Notes: generated by a model from the sequence alone, not told the origin. Positions 28,381 to 38,136 are shown, counted from the stretch's first letter. The stretch is 64,000 nt of DNA from an uncultured Lentisphaeria bacterium (GCA_934661755.1 CAKUJM010000009.1:4706-68705), one strand, 5' to 3'. Numbers and translations: made by a program.

Positions 28381-28433
28381 GGCGCCATGGCCGCCGCGGG
28401 GCGTCCGGCGGCGGCCATGATGCCACGCATTTG

Positions 28434-29948
28434 CTATTTGATGATGCCCAGCGAGTTGAGCAGAATCACCAGCAGGCAGGGGATCACGATCACGCACATG
28501 CACAGCTCGTAGATCCACTGGCGATACCACCGCGGCGCGCCGGACTTGATCTCCTTGGTGAACTTCTCCAGGCCAATCACCGCGACCACCAGGATGGTGG
28601 TGAAGATGGCGGCCAGCGGCATCAGGAAGTTGTTGGAGACGAAGTCCAGGGTGTCAAGGATGTCGAAGCCCTGGTAGCGTTCGATGAACGCCAGCGGATG
28701 GAAGTTCTTGAAGACGCTGTATCCCAGGATGGTGATGATGCCGACGGCGATGACCTCGATCATGCCGAAGATGATCGAGCCCTTGCGGTTCAGCTTGAAC
28801 TCCTGCGCCACGCTTTGGACGTTGGTCTCCAGCAGCGACACCGCGGAGGTGGCTGCGGCGAACAGCACCAGCAGGAAGAACATCACGCCGATGACGCGCC
28901 CGCCGGTGGCAAAGGAGGCGAAGACCTGCGGCATGGTGATGAAGACCAGTCCGGGGCCGGCCGCCTCGGCGGCTTCCTTGCCGCCGAAGGACACCACCGC
29001 CGGGATGATCATCAGGCCGGCCAGGAAGGCCACTGCGGTGTCCCACAGCTCGACGTGGTTGACGCTGCTGATCAGGTTGTCCTCCTTGCGCATATACGAC
29101 CCGTAGGTGATCATGATGCCCATGGCGATCGACAGCGAGAAGAAGAGCTGGCCCATGGCCGCCACCACCGTCATGTAGCTGAATTTGGAGAAGTCCGGCT
29201 TGAGGTAGTAGGCGAAGCCCTCGCCGGAGTTCGGCAGCGTGAAGCACTTGATGCAGATGCCGATGATGAGCACCAGCAGCACCGGCATGGCGACCTTGTT
29301 GAAGCGCTCGATGCCCTTCTCGACCCCGAACGCCACCACCGCGGTCATGATTCCGCCGAAGAGCAGGAAGAAGAAAATCGGCTCCCAGGTCGACCCGATG
29401 AAATTGGTGAAGTACTTGACCGCGTAGGGCATGGTCTGGGCGGTGCCGTCGGCGTTCAGCGCCCCGGTCTCGACCAGGTTGGTCTTGGCGAAGACCCCGA
29501 CCGGATTGCACAGCATGGCGAAGACATACTTGGTGACCCAGCCGCCGATCACGCAATAATACGGGACGATGATCATCGGGACGATCGAGTTGATCCAGCC
29601 GCCAAAACGGACAAAGCCCAAAAAGCCCTTCTTGCCTTTGCAAAAATGGTTGTAGGTGCCGATCGGCCCCTTGCCGGTGAGCCGGCCAAGGCAGTTCTCG
29701 GAGATGAGCAGCGCGTAGCCGAAGGTCAGCACCAAAATGAAATAGGTCAGCAGGAAAATTCCGCCGCCGTACTTGGCGCTAAGGTAGGGGAAGCGCCAGA
29801 TGTTGCCCAGCCCGACCGCGGACCCGGCCGCCGCCATGACGAATCCCAGCTTGCTGGAAAAGCCGCTGTGCTTTTCCGGATGTGCCGCAGTCCCTGCGGT
29901 GCTCATGCCATTTCCGGTACTTCCGGACTGATTATTGCCTGTATCCAT
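28434..29948 (-). CDS. Sodium-dependent transporter, neurotransmitter:sodium symporter (SNF/NSS) family
   Basis: 504 residues with about 11-12 hydrophobic segments. TM1 carries the family signature GFVMAAAGSAVGLGNIWRFPYLSAKYGG (positions about 35-60), which binds Na+ and amino-acid substrates in LeuT-type carriers. The N-terminus is cytosolic, rich in Gly/Ser. It would import amino acids or related amines across the inner membrane. Substrate cannot be assigned. Monocistronic by position, with a terminator after it. Confidence 0.9.
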   Translation of the reverse strand: MDTGNNQSGSTGNGMSTAGTAAHPEKHSGFSSKLGFVMAAAGSAVGLGNIWRFPYLSAKYGGGIFLLTYFILVLTFGYALLISENCLGRLTGKGPIGTYNHFCKGKKGFLGFVRFGGWINSIVPMIIVPYYCVIGGWVTKYVFAMLCNPVGVFAKTNLVETGALNADGTAQTMPYAVKYFTNFIGSTWEPIFFFLLFGGIMTAVVAFGVEKGIERFNKVAMPVLLVLIIGICIKCFTLPNSGEGFAYYLKPDFSKFSYMTVVAAMGQLFFSLSIAMGIMITYGSYMRKEDNLISSVNHVELWDTAVAFLAGLMIIPAVVSFGGKEAAEAAGPGLVFITMPQVFASFATGGRVIGVMFFLLVLFAAATSAVSLLETNVQSVAQEFKLNRKGSIIFGMIEVIAVGIITILGYSVFKNFHPLAFIERYQGFDILDTLDFVSNNFLMPLAAIFTTILVVAVIGLEKFTKEIKSGAPRWYRQWIYELCMCVIVIPCLLVILLNSLGIIK

Positions 29949-30098
29949 TGTTGTTGTTTCCTGTTTTCAGCGCGTCGCGCACAGCTGCAACCGGCTGCGC
30001 CGCCGCTTCCGGTGGAGAAAAAAAATCGCCCGGATGGGCGGAATGCCGATTCCCGCGGATGCGCAATCGCGCCCCGGCTGGAACCGGCCTCCCGTGCC

Positions 30099-31904
30099 TC
30101 AATCCCTGATCGGCTCGAAATCCGCCGCGCCATGCTTGCACAGCGGACAGATGAAATCCGGCGGCAACTCGTCGCCCTCATAGATGTATCCGCAGATCTT
30201 GCAGACAAAACCCCGCTTGCCCGCCGTCTGCGGCTTCGGCTTCACATGCTGGTGATAGTAGTCGTAGGTCATGGTCGGGACCTCCGAGATCACCCGCGAC
30301 TCGGTGATGCTGCAAATGAACATCCCGTGGGTGCCAAGATCCACATACTGCTCGACCTTGAGCGACATGAAGGCGTTGATCCCCCGGGGCAGGAAATACA
30401 ACCCGTTGCCGCTGCGGAACGCCTCGTATCCGGCAAACTTGTCCACCGTGCGGCCGGTGTGGAAGCCAAAGCGCTCGAAGACGTCGAATCCCGATTCGGT
30501 CGAAAGGCAATTGAGGTTCATCACCCCCGTCTGCTTGACGACGTGGTGGGTGTAGTTCTGCTTGTTGATGGTGACGGCGATGCGCTCCGGCGAATCCGTC
30601 ACCTGGGTGACGGCGTTGACAATCATGCCGTTGTCCTTCCTGCCGTCATTGGAGGTCACCACATAGAGCCCGTAGCCGATCTTGAAGAGCGCCTTGGGAT
30701 TCATGGGCACCGCGGCGTCCTTGCCGCTGTCCTCGCAGGCGGCCATGTAGCTCTGGCAAAGCTCGTCCGCCAGGGCGTCCAGCTGCGCCAGGCTTCCGTC
30801 ATTGAGCGCGGACTTGATGGTGACCGTGGTGGGCGCGAAAGTGATGTTTTTGCTGTTTTCGAACATCTTGCGCATCACCTTGGCGGCCAGCGGCGCCCAG
30901 GAGCCGTTCTCCACCAGCGCCACCGTGCGGTTCTGGTAGTTGCGCTCGGTCAGATGGCAGATGAAGTCGCGCATGTAAGGGAAGATCTCGGCGTTGTAGG
31001 TGGTGGTGGCCAGGACCAGCTTCCCGTAGCGGAAGGCGTCCTCGACATTCTCCGCCATGTCGCTGCGCGCCAGGTCGCTGACCACCACCTTCGGGCATCC
31101 GCGGCTGCGCATCTTCTCCGCCAGCAGCTCCACCGCCTTCCGGGTATGGCCGTAGACCGAGGTGTACGCGATCATGATCCCCTCGCTTTCAACTGCGTAG
31201 GACGACCAGGTGTTGTAGAGGTCCAGATAATGCCCCAGATCTCCGTCAAGCATCGGGCCGTGCAGCGGCAGAATCCGCTCGATCGCCAGCCCGGCGGCCT
31301 TCTTCAGCAGCGCCTGGACCTGCGCGCCATATTTGCCGACAATCCCGATGTAATAGCGGCGCGCCTCGCAGTCCCACTCCTCCTCCACATCCAGGGCCCC
31401 GAACTTGCCGAAGCCGTCGGCGGAAAACAGCGTCTTCTCCAGGGAGTCGTAGGTGACAATCACCTCCGGCCAATGCACCATCGGCGCGGTGACAAAGGAC
31501 AGGACATGGCGGCCGGTGGCGAGGGTGGAGCCCTCGCCCACCACAATCTGCCGATCCGCAAAATCGGTGCCGAAGAAATTCTTCATCATCGCAAAGGCCT
31601 TGGCCGACGATACGATGCGGGCCTGCGGATAGACCTCCATGAAGGCGGCGATGTTGGCGGAGTGATCCGGCTCCATGTGCTGCACCACCAGGTAGTCGGG
31701 CCGGCGGTCTCCAAGCGCCCTCTCCAAGTTGTCCAGCCATTCGTGGGTGAAATGCTGATCGACAGTGTCCATCACCGTCACCTGGTCGTCCAATATGACG
31801 TACGAGTTGTAGGACATGCCGTTGGGGACGGCATACTGCCCCTCGAACAGGTCTACCTGGTGGTCGTTTACACCGACATAGCGGATGTCATCGGAAATTT
31901 TCAT
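30099..31904 (-). CDS. Flavodiiron protein fused to flavin reductase and rubredoxin
   Basis: ATG 31904 gives 601 residues. Domains in order: metallo-beta-lactamase-like diiron domain (1-240, ligands H76-x-E78-x-D80-H81), flavodoxin (about 245-390, IAYTSVYGHTRKAVE), flavin-reductase-like FMN-binding domain (about 410-545) and rubredoxin (553-601, FVCKICGYIYEG and CPLCKHG). Such FprA-type proteins reduce O2 to water or NO to N2O with electrons from NAD(P)H through rubredoxin. The fused reductase and rubredoxin could make the protein self-sufficient. Cytosolic and typical of anaerobes. Confidence 0.92.
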   Translation of the reverse strand: MKISDDIRYVGVNDHQVDLFEGQYAVPNGMSYNSYVILDDQVTVMDTVDQHFTHEWLDNLERALGDRRPDYLVVQHMEPDHSANIAAFMEVYPQARIVSSAKAFAMMKNFFGTDFADRQIVVGEGSTLATGRHVLSFVTAPMVHWPEVIVTYDSLEKTLFSADGFGKFGALDVEEEWDCEARRYYIGIVGKYGAQVQALLKKAAGLAIERILPLHGPMLDGDLGHYLDLYNTWSSYAVESEGIMIAYTSVYGHTRKAVELLAEKMRSRGCPKVVVSDLARSDMAENVEDAFRYGKLVLATTTYNAEIFPYMRDFICHLTERNYQNRTVALVENGSWAPLAAKVMRKMFENSKNITFAPTTVTIKSALNDGSLAQLDALADELCQSYMAACEDSGKDAAVPMNPKALFKIGYGLYVVTSNDGRKDNGMIVNAVTQVTDSPERIAVTINKQNYTHHVVKQTGVMNLNCLSTESGFDVFERFGFHTGRTVDKFAGYEAFRSGNGLYFLPRGINAFMSLKVEQYVDLGTHGMFICSITESRVISEVPTMTYDYYHQHVKPKPQTAGKRGFVCKICGYIYEGDELPPDFICPLCKHGAADFEPIRD

Positions 31905-32438
31905 ATGGCTGGCTGGGGGTGGATTGCATTCTCCGAAAAAGAAATCGGCGCACACGGGAAAGGACAGAATTTATCACGTATTCCGCGTTTTTCCCATGAC
32001 AACACCCCGCGATTCCAACATTGCCCCGTTCTGTGGGTTGGCAACGCAACCGCACTGGGCAGCCAATCGGAGAAGTCCGCCTCCGGGCCATTTGCCAGGG
32101 CGCCTGCGCCCGGCGGGCATGCCTCGCGCTTTCGCCGGACGCTTTCGCAGAGTGCGACAGGCAGTTTATATTTACGCTGTTACGCGTTTTTTTCATTGCA
32201 TCAGCCACTTCTCCCGGAGTTCTGCAATGGCGGACGGGCGGTTCATGCCTTCGCTGGCATTTTGAGGCCATTTTGCGAAGGCGCGGCCGTGCATGGCGGT
32301 TCATGCGGGCCGCATCGGCGTCAAAGCCCCCGGCATCCCCCCATCAAGGGCGCGCGAAGGCGCAGGGGAATCCATACCCCCGCCGGAGGCGGCGTCTGCA
32401 CATCTCCAGGGCGTGAATATCTTCAGGAGCGATTTGCC
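31905..32438. other. Divergent 534-bp interval between flavodiiron fusion and icd
   Basis: No gene. On the minus strand, GTGATAAATTCTG (31965-31977) resembles a -10 region for the flavodiiron gene. On the plus strand, TTTCGC (32143-32148) and TATATT (32167-32172) are a possible icd promoter. GC-rich short hairpins (for example GGTTGGCAACGCAACC near 32035) lie between them. I recognise no riboswitch. Confidence 0.4.
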
Positions 32439-33668
32439 ATGTCAGACATCATCAGAATGGGATCTTCAGGGATCATCAGCGGCGACCATCCGGTCATCCC
32501 CTTCATCGAGGGCGACGGCACCGGCCCGGACATCTGGCGCGCGACCCGCGCCGTGGTGGACGCGGCGGTGTCCAGGGCCTATGGCGGCCGGCGCTCCATC
32601 GAATGGCTGGAGCTGCTGGCCGGCGAGAAGGCCTTCAACACCACCGGCGACTGGCTGCCGCAGGCGACTTTGGACGCATTCGCCAAGTACCTGGTCGGGA
32701 TCAAGGGTCCGCTGACCACTCCGGTCGGCGGCGGCATCCGCAGCCTGAATGTGGCGATCCGCCAGGCCCTCGACCTCTATGTCTGTCTGCGGCCGGTGCG
32801 TCATTTTGCGGGGGTGCCATCCCCCGCAAAGCATCCGGAGCTGGTGGACATGGTGATTTTCCGCGAGAACACCGAGGACATCTATGCCGGAATCGAGTTC
32901 AAGGCCGGCACGGATGAAGCCGCGCGGGTGATCGCGTTCCTCAAACGGGAATTTCCCGAGCGCTATGCCCGGATCCGCTTCCCGCAGGATTGCAGCATCG
33001 GCGTCAAGCCGGTGTCCAGGGATGGTAGCCAGCGGCTGGTCGAGGCCGCCATCGACTACGCCATTGCGGAGGACCGGCCGTCGGTCACCCTGGTGCACAA
33101 GGGCAACATCATGAAATTCACCGAAGGCGGCTTCCGGGACTGGGGCTATGCGCTGGCCTCGGAGAAATATGGCGCGCAGCTGATCGACAACGGCCCGTGG
33201 CGGGCGATTAAGAATCCGCGCACCGGCAGGGAAATCGTCATCAAGGACGTGATTGCCGACGCCTTTTTGCAGCAGATCCAGACGCGCCCGGCGGAATACA
33301 GCGTGGTGGCGACCCTCAATCTCAATGGCGACTACATTTCCGACGCCCTGGCGGCGGAAGTCGGCGGCATCGGCATTGCCCCGGGGGCCAATATCAACTA
33401 CCGCACCGGCGCGGCGGTATTCGAAGCCACCCACGGCACCGCGCCCAAATACGCCAATCTGGACAAGGTCAATCCCGGCAGCCTGATCCTCTCGGCGGAG
33501 CTGATGCTCCGCCACATCGGCTGGCGTGAGGCCGCCGCCCTGATTGTCAAGGGGCTGGAGCAGTCGATCCGCAACCGGACGGTTACCTACGACTTCGCCC
33601 GCCAGATGGAGGGCGCCACGCTGGTTTCCTGCTCCGGATTCGGCCAATGCATCATCGACGCAATGTAA
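32439..33668 (+). CDS. icd: Isocitrate dehydrogenase (NADP-type)
   Basis: ATG 32439 follows AGGAG at a good distance and gives 409 residues. The N-terminal IPFIEGDGTGPDIW and the substrate motif ENTEDIYAGIEF are diagnostic of the E. coli-type homodimeric enzyme. LVHKGNIMKFTEGGF carries the catalytic Lys-Tyr region, and ATHGTAPKYANLDKVNPGS the cofactor-binding side. It decarboxylates isocitrate in the TCA cycle. The long plus-strand frame open from 28,431 is an artefact; only this segment is icd. A 257-residue hypothetical follows 21 bp later. Confidence 0.94.
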   Translation: MSDIIRMGSSGIISGDHPVIPFIEGDGTGPDIWRATRAVVDAAVSRAYGGRRSIEWLELLAGEKAFNTTGDWLPQATLDAFAKYLVGIKGPLTTPVGGGIRSLNVAIRQALDLYVCLRPVRHFAGVPSPAKHPELVDMVIFRENTEDIYAGIEFKAGTDEAARVIAFLKREFPERYARIRFPQDCSIGVKPVSRDGSQRLVEAAIDYAIAEDRPSVTLVHKGNIMKFTEGGFRDWGYALASEKYGAQLIDNGPWRAIKNPRTGREIVIKDVIADAFLQQIQTRPAEYSVVATLNLNGDYISDALAAEVGGIGIAPGANINYRTGAAVFEATHGTAPKYANLDKVNPGSLILSAELMLRHIGWREAAALIVKGLEQSIRNRTVTYDFARQMEGATLVSCSGFGQCIIDAM

Positions 33669-33689
33669 CACGGGGGGAAGCAAGGCAGA

Positions 33690-34463
33690 ATGGAAATTGC
33701 CGGATACAACCTGAATGACCCGCGCGACTGCGGTGAAGCACTGGCGGTGAACGACCGGTTCATCCGCCGCTACATGGACCTGGTGGACCGCTACGGCAAG
33801 CTCCCGGCTTGTGCGGAAATCATCTCCGAGCAGACCAAGGACGAATTCCCGCGGCCGTACCGCGAGTACCTCGCCTCCCTGCCGGGGCTCACCTACCTGG
33901 TGCCGCCGGGGGACCCCAGCATCCTCAACCTGGACGATGACAACCAGCAGCAGCAACAGCAGCCGGGGACGCCGAATCCGGACGGCTTCAATCCGGAGGA
34001 GATGCCGCCGGAGAAGCTGGATGAGCTGTTTTCCAGCCTGGACAAGCTGTCGAAGGACGCGCCGGTGATGCAGCAGCTGGAGCGCAGCGGCCGCGCCCTG
34101 GTGGGCGTAATCGTCCGCCAGATCATCGACTGGAGCAACATCTGCAGCGTCGCGCTGGAAAAGAAGAGCGCGCGCATCGGCGGACTGCAGGCCGCCGTGC
34201 TCTTCGGGCATCTGCTCGGCACCATCAATTCCGGGATGTACTTCGTGATGGACTTCCAGCCCCGGATGACGGTGGCGCTGGCCCAGCAGGGCCTGGAGGA
34301 CATCAGGCGAATCAACCAGATACTGGCGGAGATCCTCGAGGCGGAGCCGATGCTGTCGGCCATCATCAAGGGCCGCATCGAGTCGATGGACGAGGTCGGC
34401 AGGATGATCCAGGAGCACATCGACCTGTGCAACAAGCAGCGCAAGGACACCGAGTCCTTCTAG
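33690..34463 (+). CDS. Hypothetical protein with a poly-Gln segment (257 aa)
   Basis: Not recognised. Residues 1-75 look folded and helical; 76-110 is an Asp/Gln/Pro-rich linker including QQQQQQ; 110-250 is helical, ending in a charged coiled-coil-like stretch. No signal peptide or membrane segment, so the product is cytosolic. It lies between icd and the Mla-type permease with gaps of about 20 bp on each side, so it is likely cotranscribed with lipid transport genes. Confidence 0.6.
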   Translation: MEIAGYNLNDPRDCGEALAVNDRFIRRYMDLVDRYGKLPACAEIISEQTKDEFPRPYREYLASLPGLTYLVPPGDPSILNLDDDNQQQQQQPGTPNPDGFNPEEMPPEKLDELFSSLDKLSKDAPVMQQLERSGRALVGVIVRQIIDWSNICSVALEKKSARIGGLQAAVLFGHLLGTINSGMYFVMDFQPRMTVALAQQGLEDIRRINQILAEILEAEPMLSAIIKGRIESMDEVGRMIQEHIDLCNKQRKDTESF

Positions 34464-34485
34464 CCGGAAAGGGGATCGCTCACTC

Positions 34486-35598
34486 ATGCCAGAGGAAGCC
34501 GCCATCAGCACCGACACCGCGGGGGAGGTTGTCTTTTCCGGACGGTGGCGCCTTGATCTGCAGCATCCCTCCGGCGAGGGCGTGGCGATGCGCTGCCGGC
34601 CGCTGGAGGGCCGGATCTGCCTGCGGGATGGCGGCGTGCTGTCATGGGACTCGTCGCTGCCGATCGCCGTCGGGCGCATATGCCGCGAGTGCCTGGCCGC
34701 CGGAGTCCAGATCGACTGCAGCGCCCTGCCGGCGGGGGTGGTGAAGCTGCTGGAGCTCACCGGCGGCAATTCCGCACCTTCGGCGCCGGCCACCTACCGC
34801 CGCCGGCGTCTGGTGCAGCATTTCGGTTTTTTCGGCATCCAGGCCTGGCAGACCTTCATGCAGGTGGCGGAGTTCACCGGCGAAATCGCCACCGGGCTGT
34901 GGCGGTGCGTGCGGCTGTCATCCCGGATGCGCATCTCGGATCTGCGGCGCGAGCTGGTCAATTGCGGCCCGGCGGCGGTGCCGATTGTGGCGCTGATCAG
35001 CTTTCTGATGGGGCTGATCCTGGCCTTCATCGGCGCCATCCCCCTCAAGTGGTTCCAGGCGGAAAGCTATGTGGCCAGCCTGGTCGGCATCGGGATGCTG
35101 CGCCTGATGGCGCCGGTGATGGTGGGGATCGTCATGGCCGGACGCACCGGCGCGGCCTACGCGGCGGAGCTGGGGACCATGACGGTCAACGAGGAGGTCG
35201 ACGCCCTGCGGACGCTGGGCTTTCCGCCGACGGATTTCCTGGTGATGCCGCGTTTCCTGGCACTGACCGTGATGTCGCCGCTGCTGTGCGTCTTCGCGGA
35301 TCTGGTCAGCGTGCTTGGCGGCGCCGTGGTGGCAATCGCCTACCTCGGGATCACGCCGCTGGCATATTTCAGCACCCTCAACGCCACCACCCGCCCCAAT
35401 GACCTGCTCATCGGGCTGTTCACCGCGCTGGTGCTGGGGATGCTCGACGCCATCTGCGGCTGCTATCAGGGGATCCAATGCGGACGCAGCGCCGCGGCAG
35501 TCGGCAGGTCCACCACTGCGGCGGTGGTCAGCAGCATCATCTGCATTGTCATCGCGACTTCGCTGATCACCGTGATGTCGGTGGTCCTGGCGATATGA
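34486..35598 (+). CDS. mlaE: MlaE/YrbE-type ABC permease with N-terminal STAS-like domain
   Basis: 370 residues. Residues 1-95 have the sheet-helix pattern of a STAS-like domain. The rest matches the MlaE permease: about five membrane segments, with GLILAFIGA, the conserved APVMVGIVMAGRTGAAYAAELGTM loop and a DALRTLGFPPTDFLVMPR motif. It would sit in the inner membrane with the ATPase, MCE protein and lipoprotein that follow, moving lipids between membranes. STAS-fused permeases are common in this family. Confidence 0.85.
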   Translation: MPEEAAISTDTAGEVVFSGRWRLDLQHPSGEGVAMRCRPLEGRICLRDGGVLSWDSSLPIAVGRICRECLAAGVQIDCSALPAGVVKLLELTGGNSAPSAPATYRRRRLVQHFGFFGIQAWQTFMQVAEFTGEIATGLWRCVRLSSRMRISDLRRELVNCGPAAVPIVALISFLMGLILAFIGAIPLKWFQAESYVASLVGIGMLRLMAPVMVGIVMAGRTGAAYAAELGTMTVNEEVDALRTLGFPPTDFLVMPRFLALTVMSPLLCVFADLVSVLGGAVVAIAYLGITPLAYFSTLNATTRPNDLLIGLFTALVLGMLDAICGCYQGIQCGRSAAAVGRSTTAAVVSSIICIVIATSLITVMSVVLAI

Positions 35599-35604
35599 CG
35601 CATC

Positions 35605-36387
35605 ATGGAAGCAACAGGCAACGACAATCCCATCGAAGTGCGCGGCCTCACCATGGCCTACGGCAGCCGGGTCGTCATGCGCAACTTGGACTTTTCCGTC
35701 CGCCGCGGCAGCGTCTTTGTTGTCATGGGGCCGTCAGGATGCGGCAAATCGACGCTGATGCGGCATTTGATCGGCCTCCAGGAGCCTGCCGGCGGCCAGG
35801 TGCGGCTTCTGGGGGAGGACTTGTGGGCGATGGATCGCGGCCAGCGTGAAAAGCTGATGCGGCGCATCGGGATCCTCTATCAGCGCTGCGGGCTGTGGAG
35901 TTCCATGACCCTGGCGGAGAACATCGCCCTGCCGTTGCGCGAGTACACCACCCTGGGCGAACGCGAAATCAGCCAGCTGTGCGACTTCAAGCTGTCGCTG
36001 GTCGGCCTGGGCGGATACGGCTCCTTCTATCCCGCGGAGATCTCCGGCGGCATGCAGAAGCGCGCGGGGCTGGCGCGGGCCATCGCGCTGGATCCGGAGC
36101 TGCTTTTCTTTGACGAGCCTTCGGCGGGGCTCGACCCCATAAGCGCGCACAACCTCGACGAGCTGATGCTCCAGCTTCAGCAGAGCCTCGGCACCACCCT
36201 GGTGGTCGTAACCCACGACCTGGACAGCATCTTTGCCATTGGCAGCGACGCCATCTACCTGGACCCCGCCAGCAAGGGCATCCTCTCCCACGACAGTCCG
36301 CAGGCCATGCTTTCCTCCGGCCAGCCGGAGCTTGTGGATTTTCTCACCCGCGGCACGGGCATTCCCCGAAGCCAATCGACATCATGA
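35605..36387 (+). CDS. mlaF: Mla/MCE-type ABC transporter ATPase
   Basis: 260 residues, one nucleotide-binding domain. Walker A GPSGCGKST, signature ISGGMQKRAGLARA and Walker B LLFFDEPSAGLDP fit the MlaF/Ttg2A subgroup; the Q-K-R after the signature is typical of it. It powers the permease encoded seven bases upstream. Its stop overlaps the start of the MCE gene (ATGA), implying translational coupling. Confidence 0.87.
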   Translation: MEATGNDNPIEVRGLTMAYGSRVVMRNLDFSVRRGSVFVVMGPSGCGKSTLMRHLIGLQEPAGGQVRLLGEDLWAMDRGQREKLMRRIGILYQRCGLWSSMTLAENIALPLREYTTLGEREISQLCDFKLSLVGLGGYGSFYPAEISGGMQKRAGLARAIALDPELLFFDEPSAGLDPISAHNLDELMLQLQQSLGTTLVVVTHDLDSIFAIGSDAIYLDPASKGILSHDSPQAMLSSGQPELVDFLTRGTGIPRSQSTS

Positions 36388-37559
36388 GCAAGACTCCCAC
36401 ACAAGTAACCGCGATCGGTATCTTTGTCTTCTCGGCGCTGATCCTGGCGATCACCATGCTGCTGGGCTTCGGAGGGCGCGCCTGGAATCGCCAGACGGTC
36501 GATTTCCGGATGTACTACTACAGCCGGGTCAAGGGCCTGAGCCCCGGATCGCCGGTGATGTTCCGCGGCGTGAAGGTGGGCCAGGTGACCGCCGTGGCCC
36601 TCTACGAGGCGGCGGCCCATCAGGGATACGCGCCGCGCGGCGAGACCGACCTGCGCGAACTGCACAACGACACCGAGATGGCCTATCCGATCCAGGTGGT
36701 CATCGAGATCGATCCCAGGCACCTGGGGTACGAGATGCCATGGTGGCAGGCCTTCATCCCCGCATTCAACGACAGCGTCCCCCAGGAGATCCGCCGCCGG
36801 ATCAACGAGATGGTGATGCGTGACGGCCTATGCGCGCAGCTGCAGACCGCGTCGCTGCTCACCGGGCAGCTTTACATCGACTTCATTCTCGCGCCGCAGC
36901 GGCCGGACGCGGAGGAGAGGGCGCTTCTGGAACGCGAGCTGTCGATGCACATCCTCCCGACCCGCCTGGCGCCGCTGGACAAATTCACCCGTCAGCTTGG
37001 CGAGAAGCATTTTGACAGCGCGATCGACAACATCAGCCGGCTCACGCTGCAGCTCAGCGCCTTTGTCGAATCCGGAAAGAGCCAGCAGCTGCTGGACGAC
37101 ACCGTCGCAATCGCCTCGGACATCCGGGATACGACCGGCAGATTGAAGCATGTCATCAAGGCATTGCTGATGCTGCTCAATGGCAGCGGCGAGCTGGTCA
37201 CGGTGCTGCAGCGGGAGTCCGGCGCCACCGCCACCCAGCTGCGCAGCACCCTCCAGCGCGCGGAGCGCACCCTGGACGGGTTTGACCTGGCGGTCGGCGA
37301 GGTGCGCGGGGAACTCAAGCCGCTGGCCGGCAGTCTCAATACGATGCTGTCGCAGGCGCAACGCGACCTTGACCAGGCGCAGGCGCTGCTGGCCAACCTT
37401 TCCGACGCCACCAGCCAGGACGCGCCATTGCGGCGGCAGCTGGAGACGACCCTGCAGGAATGCAGCCGCGCGGCCGCATCCGCCCGCGATTTGATGGACC
37501 GTCTCAATGCCGATCCCCAGCGGATGCTCTTCGGCCCGCCATCTTCAGAGGAGAAGTGA
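36384..37559 (+). CDS. mlaD: MCE-family substrate-binding protein (MlaD/PqiB-like)
   Basis: 391 residues. One N-terminal membrane anchor (about 8-28) is followed by an MCE beta-barrel domain (about 38-150, YYSRVKGLSPGSPVMFRGVKVGQV) and a long helical C-terminal region (about 170-380). Single-MCE proteins with coiled tails form hexameric periplasmic channels for lipids. The helical tail is longer than in MlaD and closer to Mycobacterium- or Chlamydia-type MCE proteins. It is coupled to the ATPase. Confidence 0.83.
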   Translation: MSKTPTQVTAIGIFVFSALILAITMLLGFGGRAWNRQTVDFRMYYYSRVKGLSPGSPVMFRGVKVGQVTAVALYEAAAHQGYAPRGETDLRELHNDTEMAYPIQVVIEIDPRHLGYEMPWWQAFIPAFNDSVPQEIRRRINEMVMRDGLCAQLQTASLLTGQLYIDFILAPQRPDAEERALLERELSMHILPTRLAPLDKFTRQLGEKHFDSAIDNISRLTLQLSAFVESGKSQQLLDDTVAIASDIRDTTGRLKHVIKALLMLLNGSGELVTVLQRESGATATQLRSTLQRAERTLDGFDLAVGEVRGELKPLAGSLNTMLSQAQRDLDQAQALLANLSDATSQDAPLRRQLETTLQECSRAAASARDLMDRLNADPQRMLFGPPSSEEK

Positions 37560-37563
37560 GTCC

Positions 37564-38136
37564 ATGACCAGCAAGAAGGCCTTTTCGTCATTTGCCGCAG
37601 GAGCGTTGCTGACGCTGCTGTTGGGCATCGGCAGCTCCTGCGTCAGCCGCAAGGCGCCGATGCGCGCATACATCCTGCCATCCTATGCCGGAGCGCCGCC
37701 GGCCGCCTGGCTGACGGTCAGCATGCCGGGCTACCTGGACAGCCGTAACATCGTGCAGGCGGCCCTGCCCACCGGCGAGCTGCAATCCCGCCGCAATGCG
37801 CTTTGGGCCGTGCCGCTCAACGCCATGGTCGCATCCATCCTCTCCGGCCAGCTGTCGGATCTGGGGCCGCGGCCGGATTTCGGCGGCCGCTGGCGGCAAG
37901 TCCGGGTGGAAATCCACCACTTCGCCCCCACTCCCGCCGGCAAATTCCTCGGCGACGGCGTGATCGCCGTCGGCAAGAGCGGCGTCGCGCGGCAATTCAG
38001 CTTTGAAATCGCGCCTGACGCCCCGGTGCGTGACCATGACCCCTCCGTGCAGGTGGCATTGTACGACCGCGCCGTCGCCATGCTGGCGCAGCAGATCCGT
38101 GACGCGATGACGTTGAGCGGAAGCTCCGGCGGATGA
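37564..38136 (+). CDS. ABC-type transport auxiliary lipoprotein (PqiC/MlaB-accessory-like)
   Basis: 190 residues from ATG 37564. An N-terminal hydrophobic segment ends LLGIGSSC, a plausible lipobox with Cys26. The rest (MRAYILPSYAG...RNIVQAALPTGELQSRRNALWAVPLN) matches the pattern of auxiliary lipoproteins of MCE transporters, in which LP-type repeats surround an alpha/beta sandwich. It is probably outer-membrane anchored and the partner of the preceding MCE protein. Confidence 0.72.
   Translation: MTSKKAFSSFAAGALLTLLLGIGSSCVSRKAPMRAYILPSYAGAPPAAWLTVSMPGYLDSRNIVQAALPTGELQSRRNALWAVPLNAMVASILSGQLSDLGPRPDFGGRWRQVRVEIHHFAPTPAGKFLGDGVIAVGKSGVARQFSFEIAPDAPVRDHDPSVQVALYDRAVAMLAQQIRDAMTLSGSSGG

Noticed and set aside
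28431..33668. A single plus-strand open frame of 1745 codons
   Set aside because: It runs antisense through the sodium symporter, the flavodiiron fusion and intergenic sequence; only 32439-33668 (icd) has family motifs. Long antisense frames are expected at this base composition.
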